NCBI GenBank assembly: GCA_029216955.1
Contig: JANAVB010033216.1
Coordinates: 8,239,492-8,303,491 of the forward strand
Reading direction: 5' to 3'
DNA: 64,000 nucleotides
Source: Iris pallida
Taxonomy: Eukaryota > Streptophyta > Magnoliopsida > Asparagales > Iridaceae
In this document: positions 46,033 through 56,764 of the stretch, piece by piece
Position numbering within the stretch: the stretch's first letter is position 1
Layout: every line of letters begins with the position of its first letter
Made by a program: the position numbers and the translations under genes
Notes under the pieces: model-generated
Told to the model about the DNA's origin: nothing
Database searches by the model: none
What the model saw: only the letters and a program-made list of their open reading frames with translations

Positions 46033-47855
46033 AGAATTTTAAGAATTAAATTGCAGCCATATGTAATATTCTCTTATATCTTTGACTTGGTCAAACATCT
46101 AACCAAAATAAGAAACCTATTAATAATAGTATGATTTGGAGAATCAAATCCTATCCAAATTAGATCAAACCAAAGCCCATGCACTATATATATACCTATC
46201 AAACCCTAACCATCCCCCTCTCTCATAACCACCCAGTACTCCACAAATCCCCCCCAAACCTAGCGGCCACCACTCCAAACCCGAAACCCTAGCCGACCCC
46301 CCTTTCTTCACAAAATATAATTTCTCCTCGATTTTTTTGCGCCAACCACCACCACTTGGACGTCTCTCTCAACATCCTCTTCCACCATAGCAACTATAGG
46401 AGAAACCTTGCGGCCGTTAGAGAGGTGCACGACGCGCTACTTGGGCCGAAACTCCGTCGAATCGAAGTCTGAAACGTCACAGCAGGTTAGTCGAATTGTA
46501 GATGATTTTTCATCCACTTTTTCTCATCTTTTTCTCCTTAAATCAAATCTGAGAGTTACCATTATATGTCTAGTCCAACCTCTGATTGCCGGATCCCCTA
46601 GTTCCAAGCGGTTTGTCCGTGGCGTTGATTCTACGACAGGATATCCAGAACTGATAAATTCTGTTGTGGGCCACTTTTTGCCTATCTAAGTTCAGTTTAT
46701 AACCTTTTTATATTTTTATTCAGAATCTAGACGTCGATACCTTTCTGATGCATATCTGAAAGTTAGGTTTTACGTCCGTTTGCTATTTTTAAAAATTCAT
46801 GACATTTGTCATATCATTGAACTCCGAAAAATTCTGTTTTCCTTGTGTCCAAAAGTGTCAAAACTCCATGAATCCATATTAAAATTTATGTTGTGCAAGG
46901 TTTAAAATTATAAATACTATTTTAACTAATTTCTGGGATTTTTATAGAATTTATTATTTTTATTTTATCATTGTTTCGGAAGTAAATTAATGGGTCGATT
47001 TGAGGAAGTCTTATGTAACATTGACATAAGACCTCTTGTGAAAGGATTTTCCTTTTGAAAATATAATTATAGCAATATATAAATATTTATAGATAAATTT
47101 CAGAATTTAAATATATTATTTTGTTATAATTGTAAAGTATTTACGAAAGGATTTGGTACCCATATGTACTTATATAATAGATGTAGTATTGTAGCAACGT
47201 TATGACAACTAGGAGTCATAAATACTCATATAATTTATATATGTTATATTGATATAGAATAATAAATGTAGTTTGACGACTTTAGAGACCATTGACTTTG
47301 GCACGCTTTTCGGTACAAAGCGGGTCCAACGGCGGACACCGTTTTGACCCAAAATTACCGTTTTGCCCCTGTGTTCAGAATTGGACTTATGAGTAGGCTA
47401 TTCTAGCTATTTTGCTCATTCTGGGACTATTGGAAATGTTTGTTTCAGCATCCGGAGGGTTTTGCGGGAATTCAGGTTTTATGGCTCTTTAATTGTAGGA
47501 CTTTAGCTACCACCAGGCAAGTACACCTTGCCAAACATTACAGTACTTACATGCTATTCTATACTGCTATTCTTTTGTGTTTCACTTGGTACATATTCCT
47601 CTTTCGCTTCATATCATGGATACTTTCTAGTTTTACGTGCACGTAGATTATTACTCTTTTTTTTCTCTTGTTACTAGCCATATTTTTCTATCATGTTCAT
47701 GTCTAGTGATAGTATTGCTTGGCCTCTGTCGTATCCCTTTGACATAATTGAGATGGACTTGACTTGTTGACATCTTGACTTGACTTGACTTGACTGATAG
47801 TTCTAGGCGAGGACCTTGTGATAGACGATGACTATACTTGACTACTCTCTGTTGT

Positions 47856-47945
47856 GAGCCCCACTGAGCTACGATAGAGACTTACTATAGGTTGTGAGCC
47901 CCCACTGAGCTGTGATCTATAGGATCGTGAGTCCCCACTGAGCTG
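47856..47945 (+). repeat. ~40-bp triplicate in SoloI
   Basis: Three degenerate units built on GTGAGCCCCCACTGAGCT, spaced about 40 bp. Confidence 0.6.
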
Positions 47946-48126
47946 CGGTTTACTCCGATTTATTCTTAGTCATGTTTATCAGCACGATTCTTGACGGCAT
48001 GCCACTTCCTTATATTTTATTCTTGTACTACTCTGCAGTCTTTATTTCTTGTACTATTTCCTATCCTTCCTTGTATGTTAATTACTGTACAGTAGGCATG
48101 TATATTATGTGTCTTGCTAGTCCTCT

Positions 48127-48150
48127 GAGGACCTGGTGATCTCTCCAGGT
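48127..48150 (+). promoter_or_regulatory. Conserved 3'-LTR box, SoloI copy
   Basis: GAGGACCTGGTGATCTCTCC followed by AGGT. In this copy ACCTGG and CCAGGT form a perfect 6-bp inverted repeat. Confidence 0.45.
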
Positions 48151-48565
48151 ATTAGTTGATGGCACGGTACACTGATGGATGATGTTTGCTACACCGAGAC
48201 TTCAGGTATACATAGTATGTTATTATCATATCTTCCGTATTTCAATTTTGTCCTATATTTGATTCTTGCTACATTATAGCCTAGTCTTGTACAAGCTTCT
48301 ATTTTTCTCTAGCTTGTTCATGATAAATGTGTTATTGGGGATCCACTTTTACATATTTATCTAATCTAGAATCAGTGTATCATGGCCTGATCAGCCTTAC
48401 TGCACTTGATTCGTCATATTTATCATTATTATATGGATTGAGATATAGTTAATCTAGAATAACCATACAGCTTATACGTATTCGAGCTGGGCTGGAGTCC
48501 TCTCGATGCGTAGCTGGCATGTACACGTATCCTAGTCCTACGTATTTTGGGACTGGAGCGTTACA

Positions 48566-49973
48566 AAAATGTAGGTGGGCTCATACCACTCACAACATCC
48601 AAGGAAGAGATCATGTGGGTTCACCCGGATCTTGTTCCAGAGCTGACTCAACCGGGGGTAACCTCTACCTCCAAAAGCAAAGGCAAGAAGACCAAGTCTT
48701 GTCGAATGGTGACTTCCTTCCTTGAGGAAGCACTACCCGTACAAACGTGTTCACAGCAGAATACCCAACCAGAGGAGGTTCCACCCGAAGTGACGCCTCC
48801 TATCATCACCACAGCTGTCCAAGGAGAAGGTTTATCCCAACCTCCTGCAGCTGATAAACAAAAGCAGAAGGAGGCCCGCTTCGACAGGCCTCTTCGAAAA
48901 TACAACACTCCGGGGTTAGCCAAGCCCCATAACTTCGACATACTAGCACAACTGGATAGTACTCCAGCACAACTTTTCCTATTCGAGCTCCTCCTCCTAT
49001 CCAAAGATACTCGGGAAGCTCTCTGCGAAGCCCTAAAGGACGCCGAGTCTTTCATCATTTAGGTCAAGCAGCCTGACGATGATCCTACAGCATGTCCGCA
49101 CTGCCATAATGTGGGGAAGACATCCCCAATATCACATTCACTCAACAAGGTATGATGCTCAAGAACAACAGGCACAACAGACCCCTGTATTACATAGGGT
49201 ATGTCGGTGCCATCAAGGTGGATCGAATGCAAATTGACCCTGGGTCTTCTCTCAGCATCATCCCCCGAACTCTACTTCAGACGTTGGGGATCCCGATGCA
49301 TCATCTGACAGCGTCTTATACTACCATCAGTGGCTTCAACGCCAGTAAGAGTGAGCCACTGGAAAAGATCCGCTTGAAGTATCACATCAGCGATCTCCAG
49401 ACCAAGGTGACTTGCTACGTTGTAGATGCAGACGTCAATTACAATATCCTGTTGGGACATCCATGGATACATGAATACATAGTGGTGCCATCCACTCTCC
49501 ATCAATGTATGAAATACGTGTCCACCAGCGGCATCATCCGAACAGAGTTTGCTGATGTCGACCCCTTCAGAGGGATTGAAGCCTTCTTCACCGACGCTGA
49601 TCTGTACAAATCAATTCATCTCAAAGATGAAGCCAATGAGGCTGATGACGAGACAAAAGCTGAGGTCGAAGCTGACTTAGAGGCGGACATGATAATCAAC
49701 GCTCCCTTAAAAGTGCAACTCAATGGGAGACCGCCTCAAACATTGGTCCCAATGGTAGTCAAACTCCGCGGAAAGGTGCCAGCTTCTCCGGGCACTACAC
49801 CCAATGAAGCTTCATTGAAGATACGCTTCAAAGGTAATCCCCCTCAAGTGGCGGCTCCTCTCGTAGCCAAGCTACGGGAAAAGGCTCCAGCTTCCAGCAC
49901 ACCAACCAAGGCTCCCCTCAAGGTGCGGCTTAAAGGCATACCTCCTCAGTTGTCGGCACCTGTCAGGCCATAA
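48566..49973 (+). pseudogene. TatL protease region
   Basis: The aspartic protease would cut the gag-pol polyprotein. The upstream segment (48566-49062) is a linker, GLIPLTTSKEEIMWVHPDLV, then Pro/Gln-rich, then FDILAQLDSTPAQLFLFELL, the usual pre-protease block of this clade. The protease proper (49152-49520) has IDPGSSLSIIP at 49232-49264, in which D-P-G replaces the usual D-S/T-G (DPGSS is common in Tat elements), and YNILLGHPWIHE as the C-terminal flap-side motif. It is followed by an acidic stretch and then three diverged ~36-residue repeats (49706-49970) containing PLKVxLxGxPPQ and VxKLRxKxPAS. The 273-codon frame is open throughout, the best preserved in the window. Confidence 0.85.
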
Positions 49974-50699
49974 GAGAAGACCTCAGTGTCCTTCTCAGCA
50001 CAGTTCCAGGGGCCAGCACGGAGAAAGCTCCCGAAAAACTCTCATGAACCTCCCAAGGCTGCTCCTGTTCTCATTGATAAAGAGCTTGGAGAGTACATAT
50101 CGGCTAATGTCGATGCTCCATCCCTCGATGATGTAATCCCTCGGGACAAGATCCCGTATTTTATCAATAATAGAGTCTTTCAATTATTTTAGTCTTCCAC
50201 ATTGGAATACCATGTACACTCTAGATAATGCTCTACAGTCATTGTAAACACAAATAACGACTATGAGTCAGAAAAATTGAGTCGTCCTGTACCAATGAGT
50301 ATGTTACATAGTCCCACCTCAGAACAAGGACGAGAAGCCCATTATCTTTGGCAAAGTCGAGCGTCACCAAGACCTTCCTCCGACGGAGCCAGAAACCGAT
50401 ACCGGTAGAATGCAAATCTGTCGGTACAACGATCAAGCTAAGTATATCATCCAAAAGATGGGTTACAACTTAAAGAGCAGCCAAGGTCTGAACTACGGCA
50501 AAGGTCGACGTCTTCTCCTACGACTTCCAGTGCAAAAGGGAAGCCGCAAGACTTCTATCACAGTACCCGACGGACGATAGGCTATATCACGCCTCCAACA
50601 ACTCCAGAAGAATTAGAAGTAGAGGATGTCATACACTCTCATTCATCTAAAACTTCAACTTGGGACTTTGACACCAGCATTGGTTCAGTCCTCAGGAAA
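49974..50699 (+). pseudogene. TatL protease-RT linker with G-patch-like motif
   Basis: Coding character continues in several frames: LGEYISANVDAPSLDDVIPR, then after stops AKYIIQKMGYNLKSSQGLN and YGKGRRLLLRLPVQKG (about 50431-50550), then TPPTTPEELEVEDV. The MGY-x5-QGLN-x2-KGR stretch resembles a decayed G-patch (GLG now GLN). Such a motif occurs between protease and RT in some plant gypsy polyproteins. I infer it from spacing and Gly pattern only. Confidence 0.5.
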
Positions 50700-51848
50700 G
50701 TGCTGTCAGCCAACATGACATCCGTATATCCTTCAGAAGATAAAAACGACGATCAAACGGGAGAGTTCTTCGAAGAAGAACCCTGGGCCCAATGCTTAGG
50801 TACACAATGGGTGTCTCGCTTTGAATTGCGAGAACCCCCTACCGAAGACGAAGTCGAGCAGATTGAGCTTGGGGATAAATCTTCATCCAAACCCATCTTC
50901 ATCAGCAAGAGTTTGGTGGGGGAGGATCGAGAATCCTTGATCCACCTGGTCAAGGAATATATCGACGTCTTCGCCTGGAGCTACGAAGACATGCCGGGAA
51001 TCGACCCACAAGTCAGAATGCATAAGCTTAACGTCTTGCCTGACGCTAAGCCCATTAAGCAGCAACAACAGCGCTTCCGTCCTAACATCATGGACGCCAT
51101 TGATAAAGAGATCGACAAGCTCTTAGACAGCGGGTTCATTCGTGAAGAGCAACACCCCGACTGGGTAGCATCGTCCCCGTTACCAGGAAAATAGGAAGAT
51201 CCGAGTCTGCATCGATTTTCAGGATCTCAACTCTACATGCCCTAAGGATGAGTTCTTACTCTCGATCACTGACGTAATGATCGACAACACATATGGCTTC
51301 GAGCGTATATCCTTCATTGATGGCTACTCAGGCTACAATCAGATCAAGATATTTCCAGACGACAAGAAACACATGTTGTTCAGAACTCCAAAGGGGGTTT
51401 ACTGCTGCACAGTAATGCCCTTTGTCTTGAAGAATGCAGGTGCCACATACCAATGAGCTATGAGCACCATCTTTCGTCAACACCTTCGTAAGATGGTCGA
51501 GTGCTATGTTAACGATATCACCGTCAAGAGCCGTCTTAGGGGTGATCACCTACGAGACCTGAAGACAGTCTTCAACCTTATCCGGGCGCATCAGCTTAAA
51601 ATGAACCCCGCTAAATCCTTCCTCGGGGTCTCTAGCAAAAAGTTTTTGGGCTTCATCATCACTGCGAAAGACATTCATGTCGACCCGGAGAAGACTAAAG
51701 CCATCCTTTACATGGACCCTTCGAAGAACCTCAGAGAACTTCGAGGCCTACAAGGACGACTTGCCTACATCCAGAAGTTTATCGTGAACCTTTCCGAAAA
51801 ATGTCAACCCTTCACCAAGCTTATAAAAAAGGGAGTTTCTTACGTCTA
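50700..51848 (+). pseudogene. TatL reverse transcriptase
   Basis: The RT synthesises DNA from element RNA. Readable in order: FAWSYEDMPGIDPQVRMHKL, LDSGFIREEQHPDWVAS, a frameshift near 51190, CIDFQDLNSTCPKDEF (51207), GYSGYNQIKIFPDDKKHMLF, MPFVLKNAGATYQ and a TGA stop at 51454-51456 where Arg (CGA) is expected. These are followed by CYVNDITVKSR, HQLKMNPAKSFLGVSSKKFL and NLRELRGLQGRLAYIQKF. The catalytic YVDD reads YVND (51505-51516) and the MPFGLKN box has Val for Gly, so it is inactive. The motif set is that of the Tat clade. Confidence 0.9.
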
Positions 51849-52380
51849 GACGGAGGAATGTTAGAAAGCTTTCCATGACATCAAAGATTATCTTGCAAGT
51901 CCCCCAGTCCTGGTGGCACCCGTCGCAGGCAAGACATTCTTGCTTTATGTCCGTGCAATCGACCATTCCCTTGGCGCTTTGTTGGCCCAGAACAGCGAAG
52001 CAGGTCATGAGCAGGCCATTTACTACCTCAGCAGGACGATGGTTGGGGCCGAACACCGGTACAATCCCATGGAAAAAGAGTGTCTAGCCTTAGTGTTCGC
52101 CATCCAAAAGACTCGCCACTATGTCTCGGGACAAACAATCCATGTCATCTCCCGCGTCAATCCACTCAGAATTCTCATGACAAAACCAGGAGTGCTAAAC
52201 TCTCGGTTGGCTACATGGGCGATATTATTGACACCATATGACTTGGTATTCGTACCACAAAAGGCTGTCAAGGACCAAGCATTGGCCGACTTTCTAGCCG
52301 CACACCCAATTCTGGAATCATCCAGGCTCTACGAAGATATCCCTGATGAGGTACAAGAAGCAAATATTACCGAAGAAAGC
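51849..52380 (+). pseudogene. TatL RNase H
   Basis: The domain removes RNA from the RNA/DNA hybrid. After a stop at the junction (51847) it reads PPVLVAPVAGKTFLLYVRAI, DHSLGALLAQN, AIYYLSRTMVGAEHRYNPME, KECLALVFAIQKTRHYV, VISRVNPLRILMTKPG and DQALADFLAAHP. The frame is open from 51913 to 52638, so RNase H, the tether and most of the second RNase H read as one stretch. In this clade the first RNase H is commonly degenerate and acts as a connection domain. Confidence 0.85.
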
Positions 52381-52383
52381 CCA

Positions 52384-52826
52384 GTCTGGCGGATGTTCTT
52401 CGACAGTGCTTCCAGAACACGCCCCAAAGGCCAAATTATCGTAGGAGTGGGGGTGTTCTTAATCTCTCCCGACAAACTGGTCATCCAGCGCGCTTATTCT
52501 CTTTCAGAGCCGTGCTCCAACAATGTTACGGAGTACAACGCCCTTATCATAGGACTTCAGTTAGCAAGACAGCTGTGGGTGGACTACCTTGGATCTTACG
52601 GCGACTTAAAGCTCATCATCAATCAAATTTGGGGATAATATGAGGTCCGCCATAAAGACCTCATCCCCTATCAAAAAGCAGCGTTGGACATCATCTCGAT
52701 CTTCACAGAATTCTTCATAGAGCATGTCCCTCAGCTTCAAAACTTGGAAGCTGACGCTCTGGCCGGCCTCGCAGCCTCATTGGCTGCACCCATCGGGACT
52801 CAAAACTTTGTTACGGTGACGGGTTA
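52384..52826 (+). pseudogene. TatL second (archaeal-type) RNase H
   Basis: The additional RNase H typical of Tat/Ogre. Acidic residues sit in MFFDSASRTRPKGQIIVGVG (Asp at 52402), SNNVTEYNALIIGLQLARQ (Glu) and YGDLKLIINQ (Asp), with LEADALAGLAASLA as the last motif. The four acidic positions are therefore all retained. A single stop at 52636, where GEYEVRH is expected (GAA to TAA), is the only break inside the domain. It follows the first RNase H directly and precedes integrase, the standard order. Confidence 0.9.
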
Positions 52827-52830
52827 GGAC

Positions 52831-53465
52831 TTGGCTTGCCCTAGAAATAATTTGTGCATGCGAACAACTTATGCCATGGCCGCAGACCCTGGCATCAATG
52901 TCAGAGAGTGGAGGTTCCCATTCATCGACTTTGGTGTCGACAGAATCCTTCCCGAAGGCCTGAAGGAGGCAGTCTCAGTCAGAAGGCATACCCTCCAGTT
53001 CTGTTACGATACAGCCTCCAAAATGCTATACCGACGCTCCTACGATGGACTCCTTCTCCGATGTCTATCTAACGAAGAAGCCGTCGAAGCTCTTCCGGAA
53101 GCTCATGACGGAACATGCGAAGCTCATCAACCAGGTCCTAAGCTACATGACTGACTTTGATGCATGAGATATTACTGGCCCACATGATGGCCGACACTGT
53201 CGAGTATGCAAAGAAGTGCCGTGCCTGTCAGCTGACTTTATCTACAGATTGTCAGAGCCTCTACACTTGACAGTTGTCTCTTAGATATTCGAAGCCTGGG
53301 GCATGGATATAGTAGGGCCTACCACTCCTCCTTCGTCAAGGGGATACCGCTTTATCCTGGCAATCATCGATTATTTCTCTAAATGGACATAAGTAGTACC
53401 TCTCACAGAGGTGAAAAGCTCAAGAGTGATCAGCTTCATCAAGCATCACGTCATCACGTCATCGA
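52831..53465 (+). pseudogene. TatL integrase, truncated
   Basis: Integrase would insert the DNA copy. The N-terminal part reads ILPEGLKEAVSVRRHTLQFC, MLYRRSYDGLLLRCLSNEEA and CEAHQPGPK. The HHCC zinc-binding remnant follows, with YYWPTMMADTVEYAKKCRAC. The catalytic core begins WGMDIVGPTTPPSSRGYRF (Asp present) and DYFSKWT, a stop, VVPLTEVKSSRVISFIKHHV. Homology ends at about 53465. The second Asp and Glu of the core and the C-terminus are missing, so roughly half of integrase has been deleted before the 3' region. Confidence 0.85.
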
Positions 53466-53570
53466 CTATTTCTCTTCCTTTACGAGAGCCTCCGCCTTCG
53501 GCATAGATACAACAACAGAGTCAAAAAAGTTAGCAAAAAGACTTAGAAGCTCAAAACAAGTATCTTAGGC

Positions 53571-53773
53571 GCATCAACAAATCTGGCGCATCCAACTGGG
53601 TCAAAACTCATACGCACAGATAGAACCTCATCAATGGTGCATCGTCAGGACCTAAGTCCATGCACGTCAGCAAGTAAAGCTTCGGCGCATCATCAGGACT
53701 TAAGTCCATGCGCATCAGCTGAAAGGGCTTCGGCGCATCATCAATACAAAAGTCCATGCGCGTCAGCCTAAGC
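53571..53773 (+). repeat. 48-bp tandem repeat in TatL 3' region
   Basis: Two full units (53636-53683 and 53684-53731) and a partial third (53732-53773) start GG(C/T)GCATC(A/G)TCA and contain AAGTCCATGC(G/A)C(G/A)TCAG. A looser GGCGCAT pair precedes them. Tandem repeats between pol and the 3' LTR are known in Tat elements and can seed satellite DNA. Confidence 0.75.
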
Positions 53774-53859
53774 ACATCGACATGAGGCAACTCATCTGCA
53801 GTCGGGTTACCCCAACATCACTGCAATAAAGACCAAGGCAAGAGAATACCCACCGAGCA

Positions 53860-53985
53860 CTACCGGGCGAACATCGGCGTGGGTGCCATGACGACGGGGA
53901 CTTCCTCCATGTCGACCTCCAAGGATTCCTTGCCTCGGCCCCTTTCTCGGCTAGCAGCACCACCTCGGGGAGTCTTGGGAGCCAT
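53860..53985 (-). pseudogene. Antisense ORF remnant in TatL 3' region
   Basis: A minus-strand frame of 41 codons starts at ATG 53985-53983 and stops at TAG 53862-53860. It reads MAPKTPRGGAASRERGRGKE then SLEVDMEEVPVVMAPTPMFA. It has a basic N-terminus followed by an acidic-hydrophobic part. Extra ORFs antisense to pol in exactly this place are described for several Tat-clade elements. The short length suggests an early stop, and the conceptual translation beyond it is AT-rich noise. No function can be stated. Confidence 0.4.
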
Positions 53986-54402
53986 CTTTCTAACGAATAA
54001 AAAAAGAAAAAAGAGCTCTGAGGAAGAAGAAAGCTTTTGCAGAAAGTAGAAGACACTCTCTCCTCACAAGTCGCCTATTCATAGGCTTGGCCTCGCGTGT
54101 AAACCGATGAGGTGTGACATCAGCAATCAGTTGCTTCGAGTCTCGAAAAATCGACGGCTGCTTATCTTCAAAATATTATCATTAATCTTTTATAAGATCG
54201 AGGCGTTATCTCTTCAGAAAAAGCATACGCCCTAGCAGTATGTGCCTAAGCAACAAGCAATGACGTGCAGAAACGACTATACGCCAAGAAGACCCATGCG
54301 CCTAGGCGAAGGGCATACGCCCAGAGTCGTTAATCCCTATGCTTCTTATTCAAAGTATTCCAAAACTTGTCCAGAAAGTTTTGAAAACTTTGAAGGGTGT
54401 CT
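53986..54402 (+). other. TatL 3' untranslated region and polypurine tract
   Basis: No coding. It contains a purine-rich AAAAAAAGAAAAAAGAGCTC stretch (53998-54020), clustered GCGCC/ATACGCC motifs (54228-54318) like those in the LTR, and TTTGAAGGGTGTC directly before the LTR start at 54403, a weak polypurine tract. Confidence 0.5.
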
Positions 54403-56249
54403 TGTAGAAGCATGGAATTTCAGGCGCATCTATAGGCCATAATTCCTATGCGCTCAACCCAACCATGCGACCAACTCAAATGCTCTAGGAAGCTCAAACA
54501 GATACTTGGCACTGCAAAAGAAAGTACAAGTTTAAAGACATTAAAAAGTAGGCTTTTATTTTATATAAAAGTCTATTACATGTCTAAGGAAAGGCTTTAC
54601 AAAGGAAAACTTCTACAAAAAAGAAAAGATCCTAAAGTTAATAGCCAGGCGCAGCAACTGCTATGTGCCCCATGCCAGGAGCATCATCCATCAGGCGCAT
54701 CACTCTGATGTCTCATCCAGGCGCATTGCCTCGTCATTATGAAGCGGGCGCAACAACACCAATCAGCCCTTGTGTAGCAGGAGGAGGAGCTCTCCTAGCT
54801 CGACGAAGATCGCGACACGATACCCCGATCTTCGAAAGCAACAGACACACTTGGCAACCTGTGGCTCTGCCAGTATAACGAAAGACGGAGCACGGTTGCA
54901 CCAATCTTTGGATGCAATAGGCACCATCGGCCTCTGTCGGGACTCGACAATCCCGATATTTGGATGCAACAGACACTATCACAGAAGCTCAGAACGACGG
55001 GAAGACTGGGGCAGCACATCTTCACCCTCGGGAAGAGCTCGAGTTTGGCAGTTCGCCAAGGCGGAGCTCCGGCCAAGTTCATCTTTATATCGAAATAAAG
55101 AATGAAAGCAAAAGCTTTCCCTCATGCGGCTATTTATAAGCGTGGACAGCCAACACCCGAGTGCCAAATGGCCAACATTCCAAATTTCATGCAATAAATT
55201 TGCATTAATAGAAAATACATCTGTCGCTTCATATTTGGCTAAGTCAAGACAACCATTAATGCCTCGAAGAACCCAACAGGCGGGCTAAAGAGGATGCAAC
55301 ATATTGGCAGATACGCCGTCAATATCAATACATTCCCCATAGATGCCCCCAGCAGGCCATAGCCGTGCGCCCAGATTGGCACTAACCAATGCAACCCTCT
55401 CCATCAAACATTTAATATTGAATGACAAAAGGCGGCAACGCATTCCAAGAGCCGTCCAATCAGCTCTGTAGAAAATAAAGTGCCACTGATATCAACACCA
55501 TCATTACACCATGGGTCAGCAACAATTGCCACGTGGTCGATCGATCATTCGTATACGCCACGTGGCCATGCTTCCAGAAGACTGCACATGCCCCAATGGT
55601 CATGCGCCTCCCAGTTTAATTCTGATACCAAGCAACAGAAGACAAAGCTCTGCATATGCCTCAAAAACCATGCGCCTGGACTTGCTCATAGCTCTTAAAG
55701 ATCTCATAGACCAAGTCACCTCCCCTGTGCCTAATTCTAGGCACACCCTAATGCGAAGATCTGCACGTGCCTCAAAAGCCATGCGTCCAGACTCGTCTAT
55801 GATGCCTCAAACTCATAGACTGAGTCACCTCAATGCGTCCGATCCTAGGTGCACCCCGACAGATCACTCTTCTCTAAAACCGAGATCTTTGAGCCACAGG
55901 CATATGCCATGCGTCCCTTGACTCAGTTCTACTCAAGAATGGGTGTTAACCACCCAAGATCTCAGCAACAACCAAATCTCCGTGACTGACATGTGTCAGC
56001 TCCATCGTAGTCCAGCATAGCAGTCCAGCAGATTCAACTTCAATTCAGGGTGCATCAACCATGCGCCCCCGCCAGCATCAGCCACGTGGCATCCCCACGT
56101 CCAGGCACATCCGACATATGCGTACATGAGCAGCAAGCCTGCTATTTATAAATATAAGGATCATTCCTTCACCCAAGACACAAGGATGGATATATATACA
56201 TACGGAAAGATATACAGACAAACTGTTATCGCATTTTTGATGGAAAACA
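54403..56249 (+). repeat. TatL 3' LTR, with internal deletion
   Basis: Starts TGTAGAAGCATGG and is colinear with the 5' LTR to about 56229 (ACTGTTAT). It then jumps to GCATTTTTGATGGAAAACA, corresponding to the last 18 bases of the 5' LTR. About 255 bp downstream of the TATA box (56147) is missing. The outer duplication GTATG follows at 56250, so the deletion occurred after insertion or was copied with it. Confidence 0.85.
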
Positions 56250-56754
56250 GTATGCACGTGGGGTGTAGTGGGGCACACGTGGGAGCCATATAGGGGTATT
56301 TTTCTAGAAGCAAAAAGGATTAACTCTAATAAGGAAGTATGTTGCTTTTTATCATTCAGACTTAGACTTAGATACGGGCTCAAAGATGCTTCGTTCATGC
56401 ACGGGCGCGTATGGGGGTTAGGCGTGGACTGGCACACGACTATGCTGATTGCGGGATAATCTAAAATATTAAACTCTATTTTTTGAGTATTGGTATTTTA
56501 GTTCCACATCAGATAGGAGAAGAAGTGAAGTCTCACTCCACTTTATATATAGAGCCTCCTGGCCTCCTTTATTAGATGTACCAAAATAAGAAAGTAAAGG
56601 GATCCCGTTGAGTCCATGTAGCCCGTTCGAGTCACAAAAAAGTTGACTAGCAAGCGTTCTAGAGGTTCTTCGAGAACTTGCTAGTTTCTGGAAGCGAATT
56701 GTGTAAACGTGAATCTTGCTTTGAGCAATGGTTATTTTCATCATCCCAACAGGG
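56250..56754 (+). repeat. CopB LTR, right part
   Basis: Continues the LTR begun at 30305, after the GTATG duplication. It contains CACGTGGGG and a TATA box TATATATAG (56544-56552) preceded by CCACATCAGATAGGAG, a common copia LTR promoter layout. It ends near CATCATCCCAACAG at about 56754. The end point is a guess because the partner LTR is outside the window. Confidence 0.55.
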
Positions 56755-56764
56755 CTGTTGAAAT

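Larger units (their letters stand above)
45418..48565 (+). mobile_element. SoloI: solo gypsy LTR, 3.15 kb
   Basis: Begins TGTGAGGACCCTAATTTTTA and ends GGGACTGGAGCGTTACA. It interrupts TatL between gag and protease. The flanks ACAAC and AAAAT agree at only three of five bases, so the duplication is weak or degraded. It belongs to the SoloA family and shares with SoloA and GagB the terminal 17 bases and the box at 48127. A (TA)n tract is at 45968-46030, a CCCTAACC-rich leader start at 46198, and three GTGAGCCCC(C)ACTGAGCT(G/A) units at 47856-47945. Confidence 0.75.
30405..56249 (+). mobile_element. TatL: Tat/Ogre-type Ty3/gypsy retrotransposon
   Basis: LTRs 30405-32507 and 54403-56249 are flanked by an exact duplication GTATG (30400-30404 and 56250-56254). 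A primer site complementary to tRNA-Arg follows the first LTR. The coding order is leader/ORF, gag, protease, RT, RNase H, a second RNase H of the archaeal type, and integrase, then a repeat-rich 3' region with an antisense reading frame. The second RNase H and the antisense frame are hallmarks of the Tat clade. Removing LardF (9.94 kb) and SoloI (3.15 kb) leaves about 12.7 kb. All coding parts have stops and shifts, so the element is dead. Confidence 0.9.

Noticed and set aside
45418..48565. SoloI paired with SoloA as two LTRs of one element
   Set aside because: They sit in different host elements about 36 kb apart with independent flanks and no shared internal region.
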